Shown in pieces: positions 20,998 to 30,709 of a stretch of DNA of 64,000 nucleotides. The notes below the pieces were generated by a model that saw only the letters and a list, made by a program, of their open reading frames with translations, was not told where the DNA came from and ran no database searches. Origin of the DNA: Fodinibius roseus. Lineage in GTDB: Bacteria; Bacteroidota; Rhodothermia; Balneolales; Balneolaceae. The DNA is taken from assembly GCF_900129315.1 (NCBI RefSeq), contig NZ_FQUS01000004.1:124001-188000 (forward strand), read 5' to 3'. Position 1 is the first letter of the stretch. Every line of letters begins with the position of its first letter. Made by a program: the position numbers and the translations under genes.

Positions 20998-21094
20998 CCT
21001 GAGCGCATCAAAACCGCAGCATACAGGCATAAGCGAGGAATTTGAATGCGCGAAAATGCCAAAAATGGCCCAAGGAACGGTTTTCTACAGCCTC
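20998..21094 (+). repeat. Structured intergenic repeat, copy A
   Basis: This 97-bp unit lies 100 bp after the receptor remnant. It aligns along its whole length with copy B at 31792-31890: shared CCTGAGYGCAT, CAGCATAYAGG, GAATGCRC, GGCC and GAACGGTTTT. The arms GCGCAT and ATGCGC form a hairpin, whereas copy B has GTGCAT and ATGCAC, so the change keeps pairing. It is non-coding and abuts a rho-independent terminator. Confidence 0.65.
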
Positions 21095-21106
21095 TTTTAA
21101 ATAAGT

Positions 21107-21139
21107 GCCGGAGGCTCTATCTTGGGCCTCCGGCTTTTT
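21107..21139 (+). terminator. Rho-independent terminator
   Basis: A perfect 9-bp stem, GCCGGAGGC (21107-21115) and GCCTCCGGC (21126-21134), with a 10-base loop, is followed by TTTTT. It closes the decayed receptor region and insulates the ggt gene. Confidence 0.9.
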
Positions 21140-21243
21140 AATTAACCAAATGAATTTTATATATAGGCAGATTCGCTCTATTTTTACCTAACATTTTTTT
21201 GCTGATAAATAGTACCTGCAATATTCAAAACGTAATTCCCGAT

Positions 21244-22944
21244 ATGAAATGTTCTTCCCGTTTGGCAGCAGTCGTATGCGTATTCCTGCTGTTTGTATTA
21301 CCGAGTCAAAGTCCGGGCCAGGCAGGCTGGTCTAAATCGTTCGAACATGCGGTGGTCGTTACTGCCGAACAGCGGGCGTCTCAGGCAGGCCGTGAGATAC
21401 TTCAACAAGGCGGCAATGCCGTGGATGCGGCCGTCGCCGTTCAATTCGCCCTGGCTGTGACCCTGCCCAGGGCCGGGAATATCGGGGGCGGCGGTTTTAT
21501 GGTCGTCCGTCTCGCGGACGGGACCAGCCGGGCTCTTGATTTTCGCGAACAGGCCCCCCTGCAGGCAGATGAGGACATGTATATGCGGGATGGGAAATAT
21601 GTGCCCAAACTCAGCCGCGAAGGGGCACTGGCATCCGGCGTTCCGGGAGTCGTTGACGGAATGGTAAAAGCCCTGCAAGAATACGGGAATCTCTCCCTGA
21701 ACCAGGTCATACAACCTGCCATCGAGCTGGCCCGCGAGGGATACCGCTTGTCCTACCGGCAAGCCAAAGCCTTGAATGACAACAAAAAAGGATTAAAGAA
21801 ATATGAGGGGTCCGCCGGTTATTTCATCCGGCAGGACGGGACCCCCTGGCAAGAGGGCGATCTGTTTCGTCAGACCGATTTAGCCCGGACCTTACAGCGT
21901 ATTGCCGACCGGGGACGAGCGGGCTTTTATGAAGGGAAGACTGCAGAGCTCCTGGTGGACGAGATGGAAAAACAGGGCGGAATTATTAGCCGTGAGGATC
22001 TTCAGAGTTATGAAAGCGTCTGGCGAAATCCCGTCCAGGCTTCTTTCAATGGTTATGAGCTCAACATCATGCCTCCGCCAAGCAGCGGGAGTATTGCCAT
22101 TGCTCAAATCCTGGATATGCTGGAGCCCTACGATCTGAAAGAGCTGGGATTCAATTCGGCCAAATATGTCCATCTCATTACCGAAACCATGCGCCGCGCT
22201 TTCGCGGACCGGGCCCATTTTTTGGGGGATCCCGATTTTGTGGATATCCCGCAGGCGGAACTCCTGGACCCGGACTATAATGAAGAACGCATGGAAAGTT
22301 TCAGCTGGGAGACCGCTTCCTCCAGCGACGATATAGGCCACGGCGATATTCCTTTCCGGGAATCCACCGAAACCACTCACTACTCTATTATAGACGAAGC
22401 GGGCAATGCCGTAGCGGTTACAACGACCCTGAATGGTTCGTTCGGCAGCATGGTGGCTGTCAGCGGAGCCGGATTCCTGTTGAACAATGAAATGGACGAC
22501 TTCACGGCCGAGCCGGGAGAACCGAATATGTTCGGACTCATTCAGGGAAAAGCCAACGCCATTGCCCCCGAAAAGCGTATGCTCAGCAGCATGTCTCCCA
22601 CGATAGTCACCCAAAACGATTCTGTTCGCATGGTGCTGGGGGCAGCCGGCGGACCCCGTATCATAACGGCTACCCTGCACAATTTTCTGAATATGGCCGT
22701 TTTTGAGATGGATCCGGCTGAAGCCATTTCAGTCCCCCGCTTCCACCACCAGTGGATGCCCGACAAACTCTATTACGAAGAATTTGGCCTCAGCCCCGAC
22801 ACCCGAAAATTACTAAAGCAGAAGGGGCATACGCTCAGCGCTTCTGACGGACTGGGACGTGTTCACACTATTTTTGTGGACGACGACGGGTTTAAGCTGG
22901 GAGCACCGGACCCGCGCGGGGATGGCATGGCCGCTGGATTTTGA
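21244..22944 (+). CDS. ggt: Gamma-glutamyltransferase
   Basis: The ATG at 21244 is preferred because it begins a clear signal peptide (KCSSRLAAVVCVFLLFVLPSQSPGQA), giving 566 residues; the frame is open 45 bp upstream. GGT is a periplasmic Ntn-hydrolase that cleaves itself into two subunits at a Thr, here in ETTHYSI at the start of the small subunit. Other hallmarks are GGNAVDAAVA, GNIGGGGFM and the small-subunit NNEMDDF and LGAAGGPRI. It degrades or transpeptidates glutathione and gamma-glutamyl compounds. It stands alone between a terminator and mtnA. Confidence 0.95.
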   Translation: MKCSSRLAAVVCVFLLFVLPSQSPGQAGWSKSFEHAVVVTAEQRASQAGREILQQGGNAVDAAVAVQFALAVTLPRAGNIGGGGFMVVRLADGTSRALDFREQAPLQADEDMYMRDGKYVPKLSREGALASGVPGVVDGMVKALQEYGNLSLNQVIQPAIELAREGYRLSYRQAKALNDNKKGLKKYEGSAGYFIRQDGTPWQEGDLFRQTDLARTLQRIADRGRAGFYEGKTAELLVDEMEKQGGIISREDLQSYESVWRNPVQASFNGYELNIMPPPSSGSIAIAQILDMLEPYDLKELGFNSAKYVHLITETMRRAFADRAHFLGDPDFVDIPQAELLDPDYNEERMESFSWETASSSDDIGHGDIPFRESTETTHYSIIDEAGNAVAVTTTLNGSFGSMVAVSGAGFLLNNEMDDFTAEPGEPNMFGLIQGKANAIAPEKRMLSSMSPTIVTQNDSVRMVLGAAGGPRIITATLHNFLNMAVFEMDPAEAISVPRFHHQWMPDKLYYEEFGLSPDTRKLLKQKGHTLSASDGLGRVHTIFVDDDGFKLGAPDPRGDGMAAGF

Positions 22945-23028
22945 AATCAATGAAATTTTATTTCCTGATAGAATTGTTATACCATTGAGGTACAAAAAAA
23001 AATTACTGATTACAGGGGTAGCAAAAGT

Positions 23029-24084
23029 ATGAACAACGACACCAAAACGGCCATTCAGTCAATCGAATGGCGTGACGACCATGTCCGAATTCTTGATCAA
23101 ACGTACCTTCCGGGCCGGGAAGTGTATAGTGATATTCGCGACGTCGGACGCATGTGGGAAGCCATCAAAAAATTGCGCATTCGCGGCGCCCCGGCTATCG
23201 GTATCGCAGCCGCCTACGGGTTTTATCTGGGGATTAAGGAGCTGTCCGAAAATTCGTTCCAGAGCTTTTTTATAGAGGTGGAGCGGGTAGCTGAATATTT
23301 GGAATCCGCCCGTCCCACCGCCGTAAACCTGCACTGGGCGCTCCACCGGCTGAAGACTACTATTAAAGCACATAAGGACAAAGATATTTCTGAACTCAAG
23401 GAGATTGTCCTCAAAACGGCCAAAACCATCCACGACGAGGATAAGCGGACCTGCAAAAAAATTGGAGAAAACGGGGTTAACCTTATTACCGAAGGAGACC
23501 GGATTCTTACCCATTGCAATACCGGAAGTCTCGCTACCGGCCAGTACGGGACGGCGCTCTCGGTTATCTTCCATGCCCATGAGAAAAATAAAGATATCCG
23601 GGTTTGGGTAGACGAAACCCGTCCCCTCCTGCAGGGTTCACGACTGACCGCCTGGGAGCTCATGAATGCGGAAATACCAATGACCCTCATTACCGATTCG
23701 ACGGCGGGATCACTGATGCGCCGCGGGGAGGTGGACAAAGTTATCGTAGGAAGTGACCATGTGGCTGCCAACGGCGATGTGGCGAACAAAATAGGCACAT
23801 ATCCCCTTGCGGTACTGGCCAAAGAAAATAAGATACCCTTCTATGTAGCGGTTCCTTTCTCCACCATTGACATGGAACTGCAGGAGGGGGATAACATTCC
23901 TATCGAGGTGCGTGAAGAAGATGAGATTACCCGGTTCAACGACTCAGAGGTGGCTCCCAAGAAAGCAGAGGCCTACAACCCGGCTTTTGACATTACCCCT
24001 CACCGGTATGTAACCGCCTTCATCACCGAAAAAGGCCTTATTGAGCCACCCTTTGATGAACATTTCAAAACGCTGGTCAAATAA
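23029..24084 (+). CDS. mtnA: S-methyl-5-thioribose-1-phosphate isomerase
   Basis: The 351-residue protein belongs to the aIF2B/MtnA fold and isomerises methylthioribose-1-phosphate in methionine salvage. It has RGAPAIGIAAAYG, the catalytic Cys in THCNTGSLAT and the catalytic Asp in GSDHVAANGDVANKIGTY. An AGGGGT ribosome site sits about 10 bases before the ATG. No other methionine-salvage gene lies near, so the pathway must be completed elsewhere. The paralogous ribose-1,5-bisphosphate isomerase is less likely given the length and the YPLAVLAKENKIPFYVAVP block. Confidence 0.93.
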   Translation: MNNDTKTAIQSIEWRDDHVRILDQTYLPGREVYSDIRDVGRMWEAIKKLRIRGAPAIGIAAAYGFYLGIKELSENSFQSFFIEVERVAEYLESARPTAVNLHWALHRLKTTIKAHKDKDISELKEIVLKTAKTIHDEDKRTCKKIGENGVNLITEGDRILTHCNTGSLATGQYGTALSVIFHAHEKNKDIRVWVDETRPLLQGSRLTAWELMNAEIPMTLITDSTAGSLMRRGEVDKVIVGSDHVAANGDVANKIGTYPLAVLAKENKIPFYVAVPFSTIDMELQEGDNIPIEVREEDEITRFNDSEVAPKKAEAYNPAFDITPHRYVTAFITEKGLIEPPFDEHFKTLVK

Positions 24085-24109
24085 GAAACAGTCCTTTGTT
24101 TTCCTGATA

Positions 24110-25186
24110 CTAATCTCCCAGGCAAATACCGATGTCACGGGCCGTCTGTACCGTATCGCTCTCCAGGGAAACCGATTTCATTTTACCCTCTATGCTGGTT
24201 ATGGGAATGCGCGTGAGCTTGTTATTCTGCAGGACCACCAGCTTATTGAAATCACGCTCCTGCACACACCGGATCGCCGCGGCTCCAAACCGAAGAGAGA
24301 TGAGACGATCGTAGGTAGAGGGGGACCCCCCGCGCTGGAGGTGGCCCAGGACGACGGAACGCGATTCCTTGCCCGTTCGCTCGCTCAACTCATCCGCCAG
24401 CCGATCGGCAATCCCGCCAAGCTGTACCTCTTGTCCCACTGCCTTGCCTTTGGTAACCAGCTCGCCATCTTTTTCCAGGGCTCCTTCAGCGACAACAATC
24501 ATGGTATACTTTTGGCCGTTGGCTTCACGCTCCCTGATTTTCTCTTCAATGGAATCGTAGGAAAAAGGGATTTCCGGGATAAGCACTACATCAGCTGAGG
24601 CGGCAATACCCGCATACAGGGCAATCCATCCGGCATAACGCCCCATCACTTCTACAACCATCAGCCGCTGGTGCGATTCGGCCGTGGTCGTAATACGGTC
24701 AATGGCACCGGTGGCAATATCAATGGCCGTATCAAAACCCAGTGATATATCACAGCCGTAGATATCGTTATCAATTGTTTTGGGGACACCCACGATATTA
24801 ATGCCCTTTCTGATAAGCCGGCTGGCGATATTCATAGATCCATCACCCCCTATCGCAATCAGCGCATCCACCTCATGCTCTTCAAACGTCTGTACCAGGT
24901 GATCGGAAACATCTTTTGTATCCCAGCTTCCGTCTTCCTTTTGGTAGGGCATCTCGAATGGATTCCCCCGGTTTGCGGTCCCCAGGATCGTTCCTCCCTG
25001 CAATGTAATTCCCTTCACCGATTGCGCATCTAACTTGATAAACGGATCGTCGGTATAGAGCGACCCGTAACCATTTTTAATGCCCACTACTTCCCACCCG
25101 CGTTTCAGGGCCGCCAGGGTGGCCGCCCGGATGGCTGCATTCAATCCCGGCGCATCACCACCTCCTGTATTAATCGCTACTTTCAT
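24110..25186 (-). CDS. pfkA: 6-phosphofructokinase, mixed group III type
   Basis: The 358-residue enzyme phosphorylates fructose 6-phosphate. Motifs are NTGGGDAPGLNAAIR, AIGGDGSMNIA, PKTIDNDI and VEVMGRYAGWIA. The residue after GGD is Gly, as in ATP-dependent enzymes, while PKTIDNDI has Lys where classical bacterial ATP-PFK has Gly; PPi-dependent enzymes carry Asp and Lys. This Gly/Lys pair is the group III pattern and favours ATP as phosphoryl donor. It follows the Sua5-type gene by 14 bp and converges on mtnA. Confidence 0.93.
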   Translation of the reverse strand: MKVAINTGGGDAPGLNAAIRAATLAALKRGWEVVGIKNGYGSLYTDDPFIKLDAQSVKGITLQGGTILGTANRGNPFEMPYQKEDGSWDTKDVSDHLVQTFEEHEVDALIAIGGDGSMNIASRLIRKGINIVGVPKTIDNDIYGCDISLGFDTAIDIATGAIDRITTTAESHQRLMVVEVMGRYAGWIALYAGIAASADVVLIPEIPFSYDSIEEKIREREANGQKYTMIVVAEGALEKDGELVTKGKAVGQEVQLGGIADRLADELSERTGKESRSVVLGHLQRGGSPSTYDRLISLRFGAAAIRCVQERDFNKLVVLQNNKLTRIPITSIEGKMKSVSLESDTVQTARDIGICLGD

Positions 25187-25200
25187 AATAAATTATTTGT

Positions 25201-25866
25201 CTATTTTTCTAACGGTTCCCGCTGCATGCGAAACACCTCCTCGAGTGCTTCCATTCCCAGGCCCTCACGCAGTAATTTGGTATTGTCATCGGTCATATCC
25301 AGGATGGACGTCTCGCGGGAAGGCAATTCCTGCTGATTATCAATCGTCACATCCACCAGCTTATCGAATTCTCTCAAAAAAGGCTCGCGCTCAAACCCGG
25401 CAAGGGCATCTTTATCCATTTCAGGCTTTTTAGCTGTAATGGCCAGCAGAGGATCACCCACTTCCCGCACTAATCCTTCGGCGATGGGATAATCCGGTAC
25501 ACGGATACCGACCGTTTTTTTCTTGGGATGAACCAGCAGCTTCGGTACCTCTTTGGTGGCCGGCAGGATAAAGGTATAAGGTCCCGGAATAAGCCGCTTG
25601 ATAAGTTTAAAATTGTGATCGGAGATATGGGCAAACCGGGCAATGCCGGAAAGAGAATCGCATAAAATAGTCAGATGATCATTCTTTCCCAGCTGTCGAA
25701 TCTGGCGTATGCGCTCAATACCTTTTTTATTTTTATAATCGCATCCTATCGCATATTGACTATCCGTGGGAAACAAAATCACCGCTCCCTGCTTAATCAT
25801 ATCTGCAACTTCAAAAAGGCGCTTTACGTGAGGTGTTTCCGGATGCAGTTTAATTCGTTCTGCCAT
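25201..25866 (-). CDS. Sua5/YciO/YrdC family protein, YciO-like
   Basis: The 221-residue protein has the nucleotide and threonine-binding fold of TsaC/Sua5: LFPTDSQYAIGCD, then the PGPYTFILPATKEVPK and VGIRVPDYPI blocks. The PGPYTFIL-PATKEVPK wording is characteristic of the YciO branch, whose role is uncertain, rather than of TsaC, which makes threonylcarbamoyl-AMP for tRNA t6A. It may still be the only such enzyme in the genome. It is transcribed with pfkA. Confidence 0.85.
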   Translation of the reverse strand: MAERIKLHPETPHVKRLFEVADMIKQGAVILFPTDSQYAIGCDYKNKKGIERIRQIRQLGKNDHLTILCDSLSGIARFAHISDHNFKLIKRLIPGPYTFILPATKEVPKLLVHPKKKTVGIRVPDYPIAEGLVREVGDPLLAITAKKPEMDKDALAGFEREPFLREFDKLVDVTIDNQQELPSRETSILDMTDDNTKLLREGLGMEALEEVFRMQREPLEK

Positions 25867-26355
25867 AAATAATCCTCAATTATATTATCTGTTTGGGGTT
25901 AATTCAATTTGGATATGATACAAGTAACTTCATTAATAAAAGGTGCAACAAAAAATCATATAATAAGGGATGGGACATACAACTTTTTGAACTCGTACCT
26001 TCCGGATTTGGTTTCGATCTCGGGTAGTCATCATCGTCAACGGTTAAAAAATATAAGATATTTCATAGTGTCCCGGCAAAAATGTGTGCATTGGATATCA
26101 CCAGATTCCTGTTGCATCGGTATAAAACATTTCCACAGAGTCATAAAGCGCCAGTCTTACGGCCGATCCGGATAGCGCTACAGGAGAAGATTATAAATAC
26201 CGATCTCTGCACTTTCATTCAAGTTGTAATGCGTTTTTTCCGGCGGCGTGGGCTGCTGGTCTCAGCTACCCGGCCCGGATCCCAAAACACCAAACGGACT
26301 CCGGCCGCCGGGGTGCCAAAAAGAATGAGCAAGTCGTCAATTTTTTCATGATGGG
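25867..26355. other. 489-bp gap without a recognisable gene
   Basis: The gap lies between the starts of the YciO-like gene and the end of the amidohydrolase, both on the minus strand. Two short plus-strand frames (25909-26175 and 26082-26351) overlap each other and have no recognisable motif. The left part is AT-rich, as expected for the YciO-pfkA promoter. I see no tRNA, repeat copy or convincing terminator. Confidence 0.5.
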
Positions 26356-27696
26356 TTAATGATCCTCACTTTCCAGCAGGTCATATACGGCGGAACTCAT
26401 AGTAAGAATGCCTGTCCGAATAGTTGGCTCTATATCCGGCAGGTATTTGCTGGAATGGGTGGACGGGGGCTCAATCAATCCTTTTTCGGCAGCTTTCATA
26501 TCTTCAGGTTTTACCGATCCCAGCGAAAATAAAAAAGCGGGTATTTCAGGTTTTGCACTTCCGTATTCCCCAAAATCCTCCCCATACATCAGCGGTGATA
26601 TTTCGCGTACATTTTCTGCTCCCACAGCCCTGGTAAATGAATCTTTCAGTCTTTCCCCCAGTGCCGGCGTATTATAAACAGAGGATACATGAGAATCACT
26701 TTCCAGCTCCAGCCGGGGCCAGTCTTCTTCAGGGAGACCGGCGGACAGGCCTACCCCCCTGCTCATCTCATTGATCCTTTTGATGAGTTTTTCACGCGTA
26801 TCATCGTTCAGCGTCCGGAAGACCAATTCCAGTTCCACCTCGTTAGGGATAATATTCCCGCTGGTCCCCCCGTGAATAGATCCCACGGTGATGTTGGCCG
26901 GGTCCAGCGCAGAAATTTCACGGCTTATGATCGTTTGAAGGTTAAGAACAAGCCGCGAGGCGATAACAACCGGGTCGATCGTCAAATCCGGATATGCCCC
27001 ATGTCCCCCTCTGCCTTTTACCACAATACGTCCCACATCTACATTCGCGTAAGCGTAACCCGGCGCGTACCCCACTTTTCCTGAAGCCTGGGCTGAATTC
27101 ACGTGAAGCCCCAGTATATAGTCCGGCAGCGGGAAACGTTCAAACAATCCATCCTCAATCATTGCCCTGGCACCCGACAGCTTTTCTTCCGCCGGCTGAC
27201 CGATGAGTACGAGCGTTCCCTCCCACTGATCCCTCAGGCTTGTAAAGACTTGTGCCGTTCCCACCATAACACTCATATGCATGTCATGACCGCAGGCGTG
27301 CATAACAGGAACAGACTCACCGTCGGAGGTGGTAACCGTTTTGTCACTGGCGAACGAAACCCCTGTTTCCTCTTTAATCGGCAAGGCATCCATATCAGCC
27401 CGTATCATGACGACTGGTCCCTCTCCGTTCTCCAACACGGCCACAATACCGTGTCCCCCGACCCCTTCAGTCACTGAAAATCCCCGTTGCTCCAGCTCTA
27501 CGGCCAGTCTCCCGGAGGTCTCTGCCTCCTTGTTGGACAGTTCGGGATGGGCGTGAAAATGTTTATACAACTTTTCTATATCCTCATACTCCCGGTCAAT
27601 AACATCTTTTATTTGCCCGGTTTGTCCCCACAGGGAATAACTGCAAACAGATAATATGACCAGGCTCAGTAAGGAGGATTTCAACATTTTATTCAT
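26356..27696 (-). CDS. Secreted M20-family amidohydrolase (N-acyl amino acid / hippurate hydrolase type)
   Basis: I set the start at Met 27696 (446 residues) because it gives a signal peptide (KSSLLSLVILSVCSYSLWGQ); the frame is open 120 bp upstream. M20D metal and catalytic motifs are visible: FHAHPELS, RADMDALPI, HACGHDMH and QPAEEKLSGA. The dimerisation domain with GRGGHGAYP follows. Such enzymes release amino acids from N-acyl or N-aryl conjugates and short peptides. The signal peptide suggests periplasmic scavenging. The substrate is unknown. Confidence 0.9.
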   Translation of the reverse strand: MNKMLKSSLLSLVILSVCSYSLWGQTGQIKDVIDREYEDIEKLYKHFHAHPELSNKEAETSGRLAVELEQRGFSVTEGVGGHGIVAVLENGEGPVVMIRADMDALPIKEETGVSFASDKTVTTSDGESVPVMHACGHDMHMSVMVGTAQVFTSLRDQWEGTLVLIGQPAEEKLSGARAMIEDGLFERFPLPDYILGLHVNSAQASGKVGYAPGYAYANVDVGRIVVKGRGGHGAYPDLTIDPVVIASRLVLNLQTIISREISALDPANITVGSIHGGTSGNIIPNEVELELVFRTLNDDTREKLIKRINEMSRGVGLSAGLPEEDWPRLELESDSHVSSVYNTPALGERLKDSFTRAVGAENVREISPLMYGEDFGEYGSAKPEIPAFLFSLGSVKPEDMKAAEKGLIEPPSTHSSKYLPDIEPTIRTGILTMSSAVYDLLESEDH

Positions 27697-27940
27697 AGGT
27701 TTACTTGTAAAAATTCTGTTGTCGGTGCGGATACTATTGTACAAACGTTGTATGCGGTTAAAAGAACATTCGAGCATCATGAGTACTACCTGACCCAGTC
27801 CACCGGGATCGGACAACCGGAATGAGTCGGCCGGGGAATGTAACTGTCTGCAAAGACAGACTTAATTTCATTATATACAATATCCGAAATTTTTCTCACC
27901 AATGTCCAACAACCAAATGACTCGTGATTCCCACTGCCGG

Positions 27941-29254
27941 TTATTCAAGCTCTTTGATGTACAAATTCCCAAATACAAAACGGTTTCCCCTGCCATGATC
28001 ATCCTGCAAGGCAATCTTACCCGTTGGCGCGATCCCCGGAAGCCGGGCATCATCAATAACAACTGTCCCGTTTAACACTACGGTAATCCGATCTCCTTTC
28101 ATAGTAATACGGTATCGGTTCCATTCACCGGGCGGAGCATCGGCATTGACTCTTGGAATAAGGGCCTGCCTGACCTCCCTGGGCATATCACGATCAGCCC
28201 GGTACCCGTATATTTCTCCGGAGCCAATAAAGCGGTTGCCCATATTTACCTGGTTTTTTGAACTTCCCCGAACATAAATCCCCGTATCCCCGGCATAAGG
28301 AACCACCACTGTTTTATTGCTGCCATCCTCCGTTTTAAGATTCTCGCCGTTTGGTAAAACGACCGGACTTTCGGCCATTTCCGGCCGGCCGGTAAACTTC
28401 ATATCCGCCGTCAGAATAAAGTCAGCATACTTCCCTTTACTCCAGAGGCTTTTTCTTTCCTCTTCGCTCCCGCCATCATAATTGATCAGCCAGTCCTCGC
28501 CCGTCCAATGTCCCCGGTGTCCCGGCAGCAATTCCCAGTGCCTTCCCACATCCCGGCCATTATACAGGGACACAAATCCCCGGTCTTTAGTCGCTACCTG
28601 CTCGGAAGCAAGATCAGCTGCCGGTAACTCCCGGAGGCGTATATTTCGGAACTGAATTTGAGATCCATCGGATTTCAACGCTATATAACCTTTGCGAAGA
28701 GAGGCGTAAAGCCCCATTGCAGCGGGCTTGCCATCCACTCGCAGTGTTACCGCTCCATTGCTGCTTTTAACGCGAACGTGATGCCATCTTTCCCCGGCAG
28801 CAGGCGGTCCGCCGCCGCTCGAATCTCCGTCGGCTTTTTGGAGCTGTGGGTTTTTGACCGTCCGTATGCCCGCACCACCCACAGCCTCTATCAGGCCATT
28901 ACCCGAATCCCAAAATTGAATATTGATGCCTCGCGGCCAGGGACTTCCCTTTGCCGGAAGAGCATCACTGTGGATCAGTATCCCCGCCCGGCCGTGGGAC
29001 ATCGGTTTTTTATATTCAAACTCTAAAATATAATTTTCGTACTGCCTGTCGGTGCGTAACACCCCCTTCGGTATTCCCGTGGCACTTATCGAATTACGGG
29101 CAGCCGTCCAGCTCTCGGATGCCCCGATAACATTTATCCAGCCTGAAAGATCCGTGCCGTTAAACAGCGGCTTATCTTCATCTCCGGGTGAGTGGGCAAC
29201 CAAAAACAACGTACTTAAAAATAGGCAGGCAACATTAACAACTTGGATAATCAT
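27941..29254 (-). CDS. Secreted double DUF1080 (3-keto-glycoside hydrolase-like) protein
   Basis: The 437-residue protein has a signal peptide (residues 1-20, VACLFLSTLFLVAHS) and two tandem DUF1080 concanavalin-like domains. The first runs about 27-205 (LFNGTDLSGW, EFEYKKPMSHGRAGILIHS, PRGINIQFWDSG), the second about 225-437 (SLYNGRDVGRHWE, GDTGIYVRGSSKNQVNM, IALQDDHG). DUF1080 proteins include enzymes that cleave 3-keto-disaccharides. No other sugar-utilisation gene is adjacent; the 244 bp to the amidohydrolase hold nothing I recognise. Confidence 0.85.
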   Translation of the reverse strand: MIIQVVNVACLFLSTLFLVAHSPGDEDKPLFNGTDLSGWINVIGASESWTAARNSISATGIPKGVLRTDRQYENYILEFEYKKPMSHGRAGILIHSDALPAKGSPWPRGINIQFWDSGNGLIEAVGGAGIRTVKNPQLQKADGDSSGGGPPAAGERWHHVRVKSSNGAVTLRVDGKPAAMGLYASLRKGYIALKSDGSQIQFRNIRLRELPAADLASEQVATKDRGFVSLYNGRDVGRHWELLPGHRGHWTGEDWLINYDGGSEEERKSLWSKGKYADFILTADMKFTGRPEMAESPVVLPNGENLKTEDGSNKTVVVPYAGDTGIYVRGSSKNQVNMGNRFIGSGEIYGYRADRDMPREVRQALIPRVNADAPPGEWNRYRITMKGDRITVVLNGTVVIDDARLPGIAPTGKIALQDDHGRGNRFVFGNLYIKELE

Positions 29255-29365
29255 CGATATTAAGTATGGTCATGGGTTTCAGTGGTAGTGTTCTTAAGCG
29301 TAAAATCTGAAAATATAGCTTTTCCACCTCTTTATCTGCAAAATTAAAACGGAAAGCCGTCAGGA

Positions 29366-30709
29366 TCAGCTATCAGATGCTCCTTTTTCGGAGGCCTTTT
29401 CTTTAAATTCGCTACCCGCAAAACGAACAACCAAAATCCATCCCATCAAAATGATCAACGCTGCCAGCGACAGCCAGCGCACATTTGCAATACCGACGTA
29501 ATAAGCAACTACAAGATTTAAAACGACTGCCATTACTTTTGCTGAGCGCTGTACAAACATATCAATAAACGCTTTGGCCTTGTATTTGATATCTTTGCTG
29601 GTAGGCGTATACAAGGCTTCCTTTGCGGATTGGTTAATTGAATAATTAAGGCTGTTGTCGCTGGCAGACATAATGGTGGCAAAAAGCAGGCTCGGTAACA
29701 CCAGAAATCCTATTGACCCCAGTGTAATAGCAACAGGCAAAAAAAGCAGTGCAATGCCAACCCCATACCGCTTCATGATAAAACTGGTCAAAAATAGTTG
29801 TACCACAAAAGAAAGGATACCGGTTACCTGACCGACGTAACCAAAATAGGCATCCCTGTTTAAATCACCCGTAACCTGGGCTGCTATAGTCGCCGACAGC
29901 TGAAAGTCCACTATATTGGAAACTATTTCATAAAGGCCTATGAGGCCGACAATGGCCAGCAAATATTTTGAATTAATGACCAGCCTTGCTCCTTCAAATG
30001 CCGCATTGCTCTTATTATTTTCAGTACAAACGGATGTTTCCTCTTCGCTCCCTGCTTCACTTTCCCGCTGGTCAACTATATAGCCGATCACTATCATCAC
30101 GGCCATTGGAACCAGGCATACATAAAGTAATGTAGGACGCCCCCATTCTCCTACAAAACCAGCTACTACGGAAGAGCCCACCATCCCTCCAACAATTCCG
30201 CCAAGTCCCACAATCCCGTACGTCCGTTTAGCCTGGTCTGCGCTAAAAATATCATTGGAGAAAGCCCAGAAAAAGGTGAGAAGCGCTGAATTAAACATAT
30301 CCCCCAACACATAGAACGACCAGCTTACCCCGGCTGCGGGCTCACGCATCAGGTTGGCGAACAGGACGAATAGTCCGCTAAAAATGAGACACAGGATGAG
30401 ATTTATGCTGCGCCGCGAAAACTTCCGGGAAAGAATGGTAAACAGCACTACCACACCATATACAACGAACATGTTAACAACCTTTGCAAGCTGTTCAACC
30501 TCTGCCCCGCTGAAGGAAGTCCCCAATAGCTGAAGCGGTGTATTCTGATAGTAGCTTACAAGCAATCCACGCTTCATCGGTTTCAGAATCCAGAATGTAG
30601 CAATGACCATAAAGAAAAAAGTGGACATAAGCAGAGCTGTCGGCCACTCATTTTTTCTTATATCAAAAAAATGCTTGTAAATACGATTTAAAAAACTCTT
30701 TTTACTCAT
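29366..30709 (-). CDS. MFS/NTT-like transporter (ATP:ADP translocase family relative)
   Basis: The 447-residue protein has about 11-12 membrane segments. Its opening (NEWPTALLMSTFFFMVIATFWILKPMKRGLL) and middle (FFWAFSNDIFSADQAKRTYGIVGLGGIVGG) are typical of the NTT/Npt1 nucleotide-transporter family and its MFS relatives. A later KEALYTPTSKDIKYKAKAFIDM is also characteristic. In free-living bacteria the substrate is unknown, and energy parasitism is not implied. It stands alone, 337 bp from the divergent UPF0173 gene. Confidence 0.8.
   Translation of the reverse strand: MSKKSFLNRIYKHFFDIRKNEWPTALLMSTFFFMVIATFWILKPMKRGLLVSYYQNTPLQLLGTSFSGAEVEQLAKVVNMFVVYGVVVLFTILSRKFSRRSINLILCLIFSGLFVLFANLMREPAAGVSWSFYVLGDMFNSALLTFFWAFSNDIFSADQAKRTYGIVGLGGIVGGMVGSSVVAGFVGEWGRPTLLYVCLVPMAVMIVIGYIVDQRESEAGSEEETSVCTENNKSNAAFEGARLVINSKYLLAIVGLIGLYEIVSNIVDFQLSATIAAQVTGDLNRDAYFGYVGQVTGILSFVVQLFLTSFIMKRYGVGIALLFLPVAITLGSIGFLVLPSLLFATIMSASDNSLNYSINQSAKEALYTPTSKDIKYKAKAFIDMFVQRSAKVMAVVLNLVVAYYVGIANVRWLSLAALIILMGWILVVRFAGSEFKEKASEKGASDS

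Noticed and set aside
21892-22680. Antisense frame of 262 codons across ggt
   Set aside because: The plus-strand ggt motifs are unambiguous and the antisense product resembles nothing.
26082-26351. Small plus-strand gene in the 489-bp gap
   Set aside because: The 89-codon frame overlaps another frame, has no ribosome site or motif, and cannot be supported.
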